From: Rhizobium sp. 18065
Lineage (GTDB): Bacteria; Pseudomonadota; Alphaproteobacteria; Rhizobiales; Rhizobiaceae
Reading direction: 5' to 3'
Assembly (NCBI RefSeq): GCF_902706095.1
Contig: NZ_CACSJP010000003.1
Span: forward strand, 62,001 to 126,000
Length of the DNA stretch: 64,000 nucleotides
Position numbers and translations under genes: made by a program. Below, one piece after another: positions 25,369-34,138 of this stretch. Below the pieces are notes generated by a model. The model did not search any database. It saw only the letters and a list, made by a program, of their open reading frames with translations, and was not told where the DNA came from. The first letter of the stretch is position 1, and the number at the start of each line of letters is the position of its first letter.

Positions 25369-26082
25369 TCAGAGGTCCTTGGGCCAACTTGCCGTAGGCG
25401 GCGCCCGGAAACCTGCGCAAACAAAAGCTGAAAGTTGATTGATGATCTGTTCATCGTTATCCGTATCGCAGAGATCCCCTGACAGCTTTTTGAGCCGGTA
25501 GGATGCTGGATCGCTGTCGATCAGAACCTGCATGATGGCGCCAATCGAGAAATTGTAGCGCCAGAAAATATCGCGGCGATGCAGCTCCGGCAGCGCGCGC
25601 TCGAACGCATCAATAAAACGGAAAACCGCCGGATCAACGCGTTTGATGAAGAAACGGGTGGTGGATTCACGCGGCCGCGACCTGATCTGCAGGATAAGGC
25701 GCGTGAGCGGACGGGCGCCTGCTGCGTCTCGGCTGAACTGCACCATCGGGCGCACCAGGGCGTTCACGACATCCTCCAGTGGGGCCGTGCCCGGCAATGC
25801 TCCAGCTTCGCATTTCTCCAAGGCTGTAATGCGCGCATGCGTGTAGGGCTCCATCATCAGGTTCAGAACTTCGCTGATAAGGTCTTCCTTGGAGCCAAAG
25901 TAATAGTTGATGGCGGCCACATTCACATCGGCACGCAGCGTGATCTCCCGAACGGTCGCAAGATCAAACCCCTGTTCGATGAACACTTCTTTCGCAGCGG
26001 TGATGATCCGTTCGCGGGGGTCGTCCCCGCGAGCGACCGGGGTCGCTTCAACACCAGCGGCGCCATATGCTTTCTTGGCCAT
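25369..26082 (-). CDS. TetR-family transcriptional regulator
   Basis: 237 residues, AGGAC just upstream of the ATG. The N-terminal HTH is typical: RERIITAAKEVFIEQGFDLATVREITLRADVNVAAINYYFGSKEDLISEVL (read in overlapping pieces). The C-terminal ligand domain (LVRPMVQFSRDAAGARPLTRLI) resembles CecR/DUF1956-type members. It is transcribed toward the dapA-tct cluster and ends 275 bp before its first start codon; control of that cluster is a reasonable inference. Confidence 0.88.
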   Translation of the reverse strand: MAKKAYGAAGVEATPVARGDDPRERIITAAKEVFIEQGFDLATVREITLRADVNVAAINYYFGSKEDLISEVLNLMMEPYTHARITALEKCEAGALPGTAPLEDVVNALVRPMVQFSRDAAGARPLTRLILQIRSRPRESTTRFFIKRVDPAVFRFIDAFERALPELHRRDIFWRYNFSIGAIMQVLIDSDPASYRLKKLSGDLCDTDNDEQIINQLSAFVCAGFRAPPTASWPKDL

Positions 26083-26306
26083 TCGTCCTATTTCTTTGTC
26101 TGGAGGTCCAAAGAACGTTTTGCATCAAACAGCTGTCTCGCTTCAAGTCCAATTCTTCGGCGGCGGTAGCCGCAGTCACGCACCCCATGTAGTTCGGCCG
26201 CCGATCGTGAGACACGAAGTCGCGAGTGTCTAATGGATGAACCGCTCTTAAATGGACACAAGCATCCTCAATACCTCCGTTAGGTCGGGCACATTCTTGA
26301 ACATGA

Positions 26307-26468
<162 letters not shown>

Positions 26469-26717
26469 GCCAGAAAGCCAGGCCCGAGACAAGCAATCGT
26501 CGAAGGTAAGGCAGCAGGCTTGGCCGCTTCCGAAGCAAGTCCAGAAGCGGCCAAGCGGTGATGCTGCCTGGGGCTCCAGTCAAGCAAGGTGCTTCTTGAT
26601 GTCAGAATCCTGCGATGTGATCAGATAGGGTGACGGCTCTGGCCCGGCAGCAACACCACCAGCCATGTAGGCATAGGAGGGCCTCCATGGCTGATTGATG
26701 CATTCGCCTCTGACATA
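26469..26717. other. Intergenic, nothing recognised
   Basis: Lies between the fragment above and the amine oxidase gene end. It holds no supportable gene. A short near-repeat of 'aagcaatcgtcgaaggtaag'-like purine-rich DNA is unremarkable. Confidence 0.3.
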
Positions 26718-28709
26718 TCAGTGGCAGCCGCCCCTCGTGGTCTTGTCTGTCGCGCCACAGCAGTCCGCCTCGCGATTATCCTTGCTGTGGGCATTCTTGC
26801 CCGGCGGCAGATCCATACCGATATTGCCGGCAAAGAAGCCGTTTGGCTTCAGGGTGAAGCCTGCATATTCGACCGGCATGATCGGGAAGTCCTCGGGCTT
26901 GCAGACATGGGTGTGGCCGAAGGAGTGCCACAGAACCAGGTCGGCATTCTCGATGTCGCGGTTCTGCTGGACATATTTCGGCAGGCCATCCCCGCCGGCA
27001 TGCACGTTCGGATAGTCGCCGCTGGCGTATTTTTCGGCAGGGTCGAAGGCGGTAACCCAGATGTGCTTCTTGGCGAAGCCGCCACGCTGGGCAACAGTCG
27101 AACCTTCCTGCGCCAGCATTAGCGGGCTCGGCATGACCACCATCTTGTAGCCCGGCGCCTTGCCGACAGAGTTCGTCACATTGGGGTTCTGCACCTTCCA
27201 GTACCGGCCTGTCTCACCGCTGGCGATGGCCGGTGAATCCAGTTCGCGTTTCAGAACCTTGGTCTTCGTGTCGAAGACATTGCCATAAGGATTGTCGTCA
27301 CCCCAGGGACGCGGCACGAATTCATGTTCGCTGACCGTGTTGCCACCACCATCGACATCCATGTGCAGACGGGCATTGAAGAAATGCTGGTGGGTCGGGC
27401 CGCCGAGATTGTCATCGACCATGCCGCCCCATTGATAAGTCTCACCAGGGGGCACTGCCGCCGTCTGGATGATGCCGGTGAGCTTGGCTTCAAGCTGGAT
27501 CGTGCCGTCCTGGTAGAGATACCAGTAGAAGCCGTAGTCGTAGTTTCCGACGGTCGCGAAGAAGGAAATGACGAGACGGCGCGAGCGGCGGACCTCGAAA
27601 ATGCCGTTGCGGAATTCATAGTGTTTCCAGAGGATGCCGTAGTCCTCCTCATGCATGCAGATGGCATTCTTCATCACTGTCGGCTGGCCGAAATCATCGG
27701 CAGACGGCACGTCGAAATAGTGGATATGGCCCAGGCAGTCGCAGCCAAGTTCCAGGCAATTGGCAAGGCGGCCAAGGCCATATTCGCCAGCATCAAAGGC
27801 GCTTTTCCAGAAGTGGTTGGCCGTCGGGTCGGCATAGGGCACAACCATTTCCGTCACCGAAGCACGGAAGACGATCGGGCGGTGCTTGCCGCCGTCCTTG
27901 ATGCCGAGTTCATGCAGGATCAAACCTTCGCGCGGGGTGAAGCCGACGCGGAACGACCAGTTCTGCCACTCGACCTTCCAGCCATCGACGGCAAAGCTCG
28001 GCCCGTCCGGCTGGACGATGTTGAGCGGCTTTACGTCCTTGCGGGTCTCAGGAAATGCCTCCTGGCCGTAGTTGCGCTTCTTCTTCGGCACCGGAATGAT
28101 CTTCTCGTCGTCGACGAGATCGACCACCTGGTTCTTGACCAGGTCGACTACGGCGACGACGCCTTCGATCGGGTGGGCATAGCCATTGTCGCGCTCATCC
28201 TCGCGCCAGTAGGACACGGCGCGCACGATGCGCTGGCCCTTCTCGAATTCGAGGCCGAAATAGCCGGAAGAGAAAGGGTCGATCTGGACGAGCGGTATGT
28301 CTTCGTCGGTGATGCCACGTTTCTTGACGGCTGCGATCCAGCGCGGATCGGACTTGACCGTCGCCTCGACGGTCTCAAATTCGCAAAGCATGACCGGTGG
28401 CTGGCCATAAGGCATCCGGTCGAGCGGCAGGCGTGTGAATGCGGCGACCGCGGCGTTGGTCAAGTCGACAACGGCTTCGAAGGTTTCGCCATTGCTGATG
28501 TCGAGTGCCAGCAGGAAGGCGAGACGCGGCAGCGGCTTGCCGTTGCGGAATGCCAGCATGTCGGTTTTGGTCGGCTCTTCCAGCCGGATGATCGGAAAAC
28601 GGATGGTCGCGGCAAGTGCCTTGTCCTGCTTGAGGATGGCAACGGCTGCACCGATTTCCGTAAGGCTCAACGGGTCGAGCGGATGGGTTTTGACGACAAC
28701 GGCGTCCAT
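26718..28709 (-). CDS. Copper-containing primary-amine oxidase
   Basis: 663 residues from the ATG at 28709 (GAGGTG upstream), usual length for the catalytic form without the extra N-terminal domain of E. coli TynA. The topaquinone precursor Tyr lies in ATVGNYDYGF (NYD motif). Copper ligands are visible in THQHFFNARLHMDVDG and in WHSFGHTHVCKPEDFPIMP; the proton-abstracting Asp lies in FDAGEYGLG. It oxidatively deaminates primary amines to aldehydes with H2O2 and ammonia. No signal peptide is seen, so it is probably cytoplasmic as in Arthrobacter-type enzymes. The APC permease and a 57-residue ORF lie upstream on the same strand, suggesting amine uptake and oxidation in one unit. Confidence 0.95.
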   Translation of the reverse strand: MDAVVVKTHPLDPLSLTEIGAAVAILKQDKALAATIRFPIIRLEEPTKTDMLAFRNGKPLPRLAFLLALDISNGETFEAVVDLTNAAVAAFTRLPLDRMPYGQPPVMLCEFETVEATVKSDPRWIAAVKKRGITDEDIPLVQIDPFSSGYFGLEFEKGQRIVRAVSYWREDERDNGYAHPIEGVVAVVDLVKNQVVDLVDDEKIIPVPKKKRNYGQEAFPETRKDVKPLNIVQPDGPSFAVDGWKVEWQNWSFRVGFTPREGLILHELGIKDGGKHRPIVFRASVTEMVVPYADPTANHFWKSAFDAGEYGLGRLANCLELGCDCLGHIHYFDVPSADDFGQPTVMKNAICMHEEDYGILWKHYEFRNGIFEVRRSRRLVISFFATVGNYDYGFYWYLYQDGTIQLEAKLTGIIQTAAVPPGETYQWGGMVDDNLGGPTHQHFFNARLHMDVDGGGNTVSEHEFVPRPWGDDNPYGNVFDTKTKVLKRELDSPAIASGETGRYWKVQNPNVTNSVGKAPGYKMVVMPSPLMLAQEGSTVAQRGGFAKKHIWVTAFDPAEKYASGDYPNVHAGGDGLPKYVQQNRDIENADLVLWHSFGHTHVCKPEDFPIMPVEYAGFTLKPNGFFAGNIGMDLPPGKNAHSKDNREADCCGATDKTTRGGCH

Positions 28710-28777
28710 GTTTTTCACCTCATTCTGAAAGGGCATTTGGGCAAGGCTTGGTGGCTTGTTGGCCCGGTGGCTTGAAC

Positions 28778-28800
28778 GGGCGCCGCCGATTGCGGCGCCC
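28778..28800 (-). terminator. Strong hairpin between the small ORF and the amine oxidase gene
   Basis: GGGCGCCGC-CGATT-GCGGCGCCC is a perfect 9-bp GC stem, 15 nt beyond the small ORF stop and ~70 nt before the amine oxidase ATG. There is no U-run on the minus strand, so partial termination, RNase protection or attenuation between the two coding parts is more likely than a complete stop. Confidence 0.55.
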
Positions 28801-28815
28801 TTTGCATCAACTGCT

Positions 28816-28989
28816 TTATCGACCTGCCTGGCTTGCGCAGATCTCGGTCAACATGGCTTCGCCATGGATGCAGAAGATCTGGCAGAAGGCATGGGCTTCG
28901 GTCGCGACCACCAGGGTCAGGACGGTCAGCATGGCCAGAGAAAGCACCAGCATACGGTCAGCCGGATTGAGGCTTGCGATCGTGGTCAT
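28816..28989 (-). CDS. 57-residue membrane microprotein, coupled to the APC permease
   Basis: The ATG at 28989 overlaps the permease stop as ATGA, a strong sign of real translation. The product has one hydrophobic helix (MLVLSLAMLTVLTLVVATEA), then a cysteine-containing tail AFCQIFCIHGEAMLTEIC. The AHA at the helix end could be a signal-peptidase site, making the tail a ~25-residue secreted or periplasmic peptide with three cysteines. I do not recognise a family. Position between an amine permease and an amine oxidase suggests a transporter or enzyme accessory subunit. Confidence 0.65.
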   Translation of the reverse strand: MTTIASLNPADRMLVLSLAMLTVLTLVVATEAHAFCQIFCIHGEAMLTEICASQAGR

Positions 28990-30428
28990 TCGAATACCTT
29001 TCCGAGCGACGCATAGAGCATGGGCTTCTGCTTCTTGATCTGCATGGCAAAGGCCGCGCCGATCAGGCCGATGAGCACGATCAGATAGGGGAAGGATTTG
29101 ACGATCAGGCTCTCGCTGCCAGAGAGCAGCGACAGGTTGGAAATCACCAGGAACAGCGCACCGAGCAATCCGACAAGGCCAAGCGCTGGCGCAAGCAAGG
29201 TCGTCCAGATGCCGTGGCTTGTCGGCGTCTTGCGGAAGAACATGATGATGGCGACAGAGACCAGGACCTGAACGGCGAGAATGCCGATCACGGCGAGCGC
29301 CGACATCCAGGAGAACACGACCGTATAGGGATCGGCACCGGCGAGGATGAAGAGCACCAGAACCACGGCGGCAATGGCGCTCTGGACAAGGCCGGCGACA
29401 TAGGGCGAGCCATGCATCGGATGCACCTTGCCGAGCACCTTGAAGGCCAGACCTTCGCGACCGAGCGCGAAGAAATAACGGTTCAGCGTGTTGTGGAAGG
29501 ACAGGACGCAAGCAAACAGGCTGGTGATCAAGAGGATGTTCATGATCTGGCTCGCCCAGGCGCCGAGAACCGCGTCCGAGGCGACGAAGTAGAAGCTTTC
29601 AAGCCCGGCGGCGGCAGTTTCCTGGACCTTGCTCGGTCCATAGAACTGGGTGATCGCCCAGGTCGAGAAGGCGTAGAACAGGGTGATCAGCAGCACGGCG
29701 ACATAGGTGGCGCGCGGAATGGTCTTTTCCGGGTTTTCTGCTTCTTCGCCGAAAATGGCAGTGGCCTCGAAGCCGATGAAGGAACCGACGACAAAGACCA
29801 GTGCCACGCCGAGACCCGGGGCAAAGACGGCCGATGGCGAAAACGACGAGAGACTGAAGCCTTCAGGCCCGCCGCCAGCCAATACGATGCCGATATCGAG
29901 TAGAAGCAGGATGCCGATTTCGGCGATCATGCAGACACCAAGGATGGCGCCGGAAAAAGCGATGTTGCGCTGGCCGCAGACGAGCACAACGATAAGGGCT
30001 GCAAAGGCCCAGGCCCACCAGGGCAGATCAAGTCCGAGCGGGGCGATTGCGCCGGCCATGAACACGCCGAAAAGGCCATAGATCGCGACCTGCACAGCCG
30101 AATAGGTGACGAGCGCCATCAGGGCGCCGCCGACACCGGCCGGCTTGCCGATGCCGTGGGTGATGTAGGTGTAAAAGGCTCCCGCACCGCCGACATGGCG
30201 GCTCATGGCGGTGAAGCCGACCGAAAACAGCAGATAGAGCAGACCGGCGAGCACGAAGGCGCCGGGAACGCCAGCACCGTTGCCGAAGGCGAAGGCTGCC
30301 GGCGAGGCACCGACCACGGCGGTCAGCGGCGCGGCGGCGGCAACAACAAAGAAGACGATGTGGGCAAGGCCGACGGAATTCTTCGCCAGCCTGTCCGTGG
30401 GACCGGCCATACTTGTATCCAGTGTCAT
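28986..30428 (-). CDS. APC-family amino acid/amine permease
   Basis: 480 residues from the ATG at 30428 (AGAGGGG upstream). Twelve or more membrane helices; APC signature in the first helices (VGLAHIVFFVVAAAAPLTAVVGASPAAFAFGNGAGVPGAF read as GLAHI...APLTAVVG) and GFEATAIFGEEAENPEKTIPRATY in helix 6/loop, typical of the superfamily (often EEAxxPxRxIPRA). Probable importer of an amine or amino acid supplied to the amine oxidase downstream. Divergent from the AraC regulator. Confidence 0.92.
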   Translation of the reverse strand: MTLDTSMAGPTDRLAKNSVGLAHIVFFVVAAAAPLTAVVGASPAAFAFGNGAGVPGAFVLAGLLYLLFSVGFTAMSRHVGGAGAFYTYITHGIGKPAGVGGALMALVTYSAVQVAIYGLFGVFMAGAIAPLGLDLPWWAWAFAALIVVLVCGQRNIAFSGAILGVCMIAEIGILLLLDIGIVLAGGGPEGFSLSSFSPSAVFAPGLGVALVFVVGSFIGFEATAIFGEEAENPEKTIPRATYVAVLLITLFYAFSTWAITQFYGPSKVQETAAAGLESFYFVASDAVLGAWASQIMNILLITSLFACVLSFHNTLNRYFFALGREGLAFKVLGKVHPMHGSPYVAGLVQSAIAAVVLVLFILAGADPYTVVFSWMSALAVIGILAVQVLVSVAIIMFFRKTPTSHGIWTTLLAPALGLVGLLGALFLVISNLSLLSGSESLIVKSFPYLIVLIGLIGAAFAMQIKKQKPMLYASLGKVFE

Positions 30429-30494
30429 GGGAACCCCTCTTGTGTTTTGATTTTCATCAAGAGGGTAGGCGCGACACTTTGGCCCCGAAATTGC

Positions 30495-30526
30495 AATTCG
30501 TGCCAATGAATCGATAATTCACGCCA
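30495..30526. promoter_or_regulatory. AraC-type direct-repeat operator, 21-bp period
   Basis: AATTCGTGCCA (30495-30505) and AATTCACGCCA (30516-30526) are direct repeats with two mismatches and exactly 21-bp spacing, two helical turns, the usual geometry for AraC/XylS dimers. They lie in the 122-bp divergent region between the permease and araC-family genes. Confidence 0.6.
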
Positions 30527-30550
30527 CGTAACCGGTCGAGGACGCTAAAC

Positions 30551-31585
30551 ATGGCATCTGCACCGCAAATGATCAGCACCATGCCTGCAATTGCATCCAT
30601 TCGCGCCTCGGTTCTAACGCCGCTGGTGCAACAAATCGACCGACGTTCCGGAAAAACCGATCTCCTGCTCGCCGCGCACGGCATTCTCAGGTCCCAACTC
30701 GATGATCCGTATGCCATGGTGCCGATGGCGCGCTATGTGGCGATCTTCGAGGACGCTGCCCTGATAACCAACGAGCCAACGCTCGGCGCGCGCATGGGCA
30801 CGTTGTTCAAGCCGAGCGACATCGGGCCGATCGGCATCCTGTTTTCGATCTCGTCGACCATCCGGGCCGGCTTCGAGCGGCTGGCGAAATACGTTAACAC
30901 GGTGCAGAGCGCGACCAGTTCCGGCGTGTTCGAGGAAGACGGCAATCTCGTCTGGAGCTACCGCCTCGAGGATGCAGGCATGTGGCCGCGCCGGCAGGAC
31001 AGCGAATTCACCGTCGCCGCCTCCTGCCAACTGGTGCGCAGCTGCTTTGCCAAAGGGTGGCGGCCGATCGAGGTTCATTTCGAGCATGTCGCTCCGCGCG
31101 ACCGCTCGATGCTCGAGCGGCTTATTCGGGCGCCACTCCGATTCGGGGAATCGGCCAACCGCATCATCGTCTCCGGTGCCGATGCCGTGCGCGTCTACCG
31201 CCATGAGGATGCCGATCTCGCCGCCGTCTTGGAACGGCATGTCTCCGAACTTGCCGGTAAGACCGTCACGCCGGATACGGTGGCGGAAAAGGTCCGATCG
31301 CTGATCGGCATTTATCTCGGCCACAAGCCGATCACGCTGCCTGCCATTGCTGCTGAACTGAAGGTCTCGGTGCGCACCTTGCAGCGGCGGCTTGCAGACG
31401 AAGACACGTCCCTGCGTGACCTGGTGCGCAGCTACCGACAGACCATCGCCTCCACGCAGCTTGCTGCCCATATCCAGAAATCAAGGATCGCCGAAGTGCT
31501 CGGCTATGCTGATTCCACCGTCCTGTGGCGGGCGCAGCGGGGATGGGCGCTCTCCGCAAGTGCTCCGGAGGACAAAAGCATGTGA
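30551..31585 (+). CDS. AraC-family regulator with altered C-terminus
   Basis: 344 residues. The N-terminal half matches the 'arabinose-binding-like' AraC domain (YAMVPMARYVAIFEDAALIT, GPIGILFSISSTIRAGFERLAKYV). The HTH domain is LPAIAAELKVSVRTLQRRLADEDTSLRDLVRSYRQ (read in pieces) and IAEVLGYADSTVLWRA. After this point family members continue like FRRWTGxSPxxYRR; here the frame gives QRGWALSASAPEDKSM, while the +1 frame reads GRSPQVLRRTK. A one-base indel near 31535 is likely, altering the last ~15 residues. Divergent from, and probably activating, the permease/amine oxidase operon. Confidence 0.85.
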   Translation: MASAPQMISTMPAIASIRASVLTPLVQQIDRRSGKTDLLLAAHGILRSQLDDPYAMVPMARYVAIFEDAALITNEPTLGARMGTLFKPSDIGPIGILFSISSTIRAGFERLAKYVNTVQSATSSGVFEEDGNLVWSYRLEDAGMWPRRQDSEFTVAASCQLVRSCFAKGWRPIEVHFEHVAPRDRSMLERLIRAPLRFGESANRIIVSGADAVRVYRHEDADLAAVLERHVSELAGKTVTPDTVAEKVRSLIGIYLGHKPITLPAIAAELKVSVRTLQRRLADEDTSLRDLVRSYRQTIASTQLAAHIQKSRIAEVLGYADSTVLWRAQRGWALSASAPEDKSM

Positions 31586-31811
31586 AATAGTGCGCCGGTA
31601 TTATGTCCAATACACAAGGCTTTGCTCCAGCTACCAACCAACTGCTGCGTACCGGGTGAGCGTGACAGGACGCAGCGAACGGCAGCGTTTCAATCGGGTG
31701 GAATTTGAGCGTTGAACGCTGTTCATGCTGAATAGGCTGACGCCCATTGGCGCGATATGTGCCGCGCCCGTTTTATTGCAGGCCCTTCATTCCCATGGCT
31801 GAAATGCTTGC
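31586..31811. other. Intergenic between araC-family gene and MAPEG gene
   Basis: Holds the +1-frame continuation of the regulator (running to 31715 without family features) and the convergent 3' end of the MAPEG gene. No clear hairpin terminator seen. Confidence 0.3.
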
Positions 31812-32276
31812 TTACCAGACGGCGCTCCCAAATGTACTGCCCGCCATATAGATGATAATCAAAGAGCCCGGCGTCCATAGTGCCGCCCGGATGTCATGAA
31901 TCTGAGCGGTATAATAGGCGATGAAGTGCAGCATGCGGGTTAAGACATAAGTGTAGAAAAGGAATTGTGCGAGAAAGAGTGATGGCGTTGTCGTCACGTA
32001 AAGAAGTCCGGCAACAAGGAAATATGGCAAGTTCTCGAGATCATTGAGCTGAATGCGGCGGATTCGTTCAACTCGATCATTGGGAGCCAGCTGTGTTTCA
32101 TTCGGTCTCGGGTTGACCAGGGTCTTTTTCATGTCCTCGGGATTTCTGAAGCCGCCATTTTCAGCGGTCATGCGGATAACCGTCAGCCAAGACATCGCAA
32201 CACCCTTTAGGATCATCAATGCCGCCGAGATGGCATAGGCTGCAAATACAGGGTTGCTCAAGCTCAATTGGTCCAT
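31812..32276 (-). CDS. MAPEG-family membrane protein
   Basis: 154 residues, four membrane helices. The family signature NDRVERIRRIQLNDLENLPYFLVAGLLYV is clear in pieces (ERIRRIQLNDLENL is the glutathione-binding-loop motif), followed by LFLAQFLFYTYVLTRMLHFIAY. MAPEG members are glutathione S-transferases or related membrane enzymes; bacterial forms are poorly characterised. Stand-alone gene with no obvious partner. Confidence 0.88.
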   Translation of the reverse strand: MDQLSLSNPVFAAYAISAALMILKGVAMSWLTVIRMTAENGGFRNPEDMKKTLVNPRPNETQLAPNDRVERIRRIQLNDLENLPYFLVAGLLYVTTTPSLFLAQFLFYTYVLTRMLHFIAYYTAQIHDIRAALWTPGSLIIIYMAGSTFGSAVW

Positions 32277-32703
32277 GTGGAATCCCCCGGGAACGATGTT
32301 TCTGAAAGAAATGGCTATGGGCTAAATTGCTGGTCTGGCTACAAGGACAAAATGGTTTTCGAACCGGTATTCCACTTGCCCGACGGCGATACACTGGCGG
32401 TGCAGGCAGCGTTCGCGCATCCGAAAAGAGGTGGCGAGCGCAGAGTGCGATCATGCGTGAAAGCTATAGACGCTTGTTCCGCAAATGTGGATGGCTTCGG
32501 TCTCACCTTTGTATTCGGCTCGGTTGCGGGATCAGCCAGCGCTCGATGGTCTGCTGAGCAGTTCTCGCGGATTCGTCCACTGAACACGATGCTCATGCGC
32601 AGAGCGGCGGATCTGATCGAAAATGGCCAGACGACCCAGGCTCCTCGCCGATATCCCGGGGCTTGATCCACGCCAAGGTGCGTAGCGCAGCATTGAGCTG
32701 CGT
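32277..32703. other. Gene-poor stretch with possible decayed coding sequence
   Basis: 427 bp without a supportable gene. On the minus strand, short pieces in alternating frames look protein-like (QLNAALRTLAWIKPRDIGEE near 32650, then RLAIFDQIRRSAHEH and VQWTNPRELLSR near 32560-32600, then VGQVEYRFENHFVLVA near 32350), broken by stops. I cannot identify a parent family. It may be an old pseudogene. Confidence 0.3.
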
Positions 32704-34110
32704 TCATCCAACCAAGGATGAGCGCGCTCGTGCCAGGTATGATCCTTGCCGATCTCTGTCCCTCGTCATTCCGCCATCATTGACGATGGTTTTCCCGCGC
32801 AAGAGGAGGCGAACAGGCCAGCCACGGATGTCGAGACCCTCATAGGGCGTATAGTCTGCGCCATGTTCCAGCATGGCATTGGTCAAAGTGACGCTTCTGT
32901 TCGGGTCCCAGAGTGCGATATCGGCGTCAGTGCCGATCGCAATCGTGCCTTTTCTGGGATAAAGGCCGTAGAGTTTGGCGTGATTGGTCGATGTCAGGGC
33001 GACAAACCGGTTGATGTCGATACGTCCCTTCATGACCCCTTCGGAAAACAGGATCGGCAGGCGGGTGGCAACACCGGGAATGCCGTTTGGTATCCAGCGG
33101 AAATGGCGTTTACCCTTCTCGTTCAGCTTTCCCTGTGGGTCGTCGAAGCGAAAGGGGCAATGATCGGACGAAAACAGATCGAAGACACCCTGTTCGAGGC
33201 CTTCCCAGCAGGCGTCCTGGCTCGCCTTGTCGCGCGGCGGCGGCGAGCAGACGAATTTTGCTCCGTCCAGACCGTCGAGATCGAGGTCGTCTGCCGTCAG
33301 CATGAGATATTGCGGGCAGGTCTCGCCGGCAATCTTCTGGCCGCGCTGGCGGGCCCGGCGGATCTCCTCCATTGCCTCGCGGTTCGAGACATGCACGATG
33401 ACGATCGGCACGTCGACGATTTCCGCAAGTGACAGCGCCCGATGTGTCGCTTCCCGCTCGGCGGCGATCGGCCGGGTGGTGGCATGGAATTTCGGCGCGA
33501 ATTTTCCATCCTCCTCGTGTCTCCCGATCAGGTAGCGGATCGCATCCTCGTTCTCGCAATGGACCATGACCAGCGCGCCGGTCCGCCTTGCGGTATCGAG
33601 CGTCGCCAGGATCTCGTCGTCGCGCAGGCGTAAGCCTTCATAGGTCATGAAGACCTTGAGCGAGGTATAGCCGTCCTCGACCAATGCCGGCAGTTCCTGG
33701 CCGAGCACGTCTGCCGTCGGATCGGTGATGACGAGATGGAAAGACACGTCGACATGGCATTTGCCGTCCGCCTTGGAGTGATAGATCTTCAGCGCCTCGC
33801 GCAGCGTCTGGCCTTTCTCCTGCATGCAGAAGGCAAGCACCGTGCTGTTGCCGCCAATTGCAGCGGAGCGGGTACCGCTGTCGAAGTCGTCGGCCATGAC
33901 GATGCCGTCGCCCGAAGGCTGGTCGAGATGCACATGGCTGTCGATGCCGCCCGGCAGGACAAACAGCCCCGTGGCATCGATCACCTCGTCGGCGTCCGTC
34001 AGGCCCAGCGCAAGTGCTGCAATCTTTCCATCCTTGATGCCGACATCGGCGACGAATGTGTCACTTGCCGTCACCACCGTTCCATGCCGGATCACCGTAT
34101 CGAAGTGCAT
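32704..34110 (-). CDS. Dihydropyrimidinase/D-hydantoinase-type amidohydrolase
   Basis: 468 residues from the ATG at 34110. Metal-dependent cyclic amidase pattern: His59/His61 in DSHVHLDQP, carboxylated Lys151 in YTSLKVFMTYEG, His183 in MVHCEN, His239 in VIVHVSN, and the late Asp in SSDHCPF. This set fits hydantoinase/dihydropyrimidinase, which open cyclic diamides such as hydantoins or dihydrouracil. Last gene of the ABC transporter/aminotransferase operon; 28 bp behind the aminotransferase. No N-carbamoyl amidohydrolase is present nearby, so the pathway may finish elsewhere or the substrate may differ. Confidence 0.92.
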   Translation of the reverse strand: MHFDTVIRHGTVVTASDTFVADVGIKDGKIAALALGLTDADEVIDATGLFVLPGGIDSHVHLDQPSGDGIVMADDFDSGTRSAAIGGNSTVLAFCMQEKGQTLREALKIYHSKADGKCHVDVSFHLVITDPTADVLGQELPALVEDGYTSLKVFMTYEGLRLRDDEILATLDTARRTGALVMVHCENEDAIRYLIGRHEEDGKFAPKFHATTRPIAAEREATHRALSLAEIVDVPIVIVHVSNREAMEEIRRARQRGQKIAGETCPQYLMLTADDLDLDGLDGAKFVCSPPPRDKASQDACWEGLEQGVFDLFSSDHCPFRFDDPQGKLNEKGKRHFRWIPNGIPGVATRLPILFSEGVMKGRIDINRFVALTSTNHAKLYGLYPRKGTIAIGTDADIALWDPNRSVTLTNAMLEHGADYTPYEGLDIRGWPVRLLLRGKTIVNDGGMTRDRDRQGSYLARARSSLVG

Positions 34111-34138
34111 CAGTCGTTTCCCTATTTCGTGTCTGGTA

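Noticed and set aside
27324..28775. 483-codon + strand frame opposite the amine oxidase
   Set aside because: Antisense to an enzyme with complete catalytic motifs; no plausible product.
32339..32707. 122-codon minus-strand ORF near the hydantoinase
   Set aside because: Residue composition is unlike a folded protein and other frames in the same region look more protein-like; no ribosome site.
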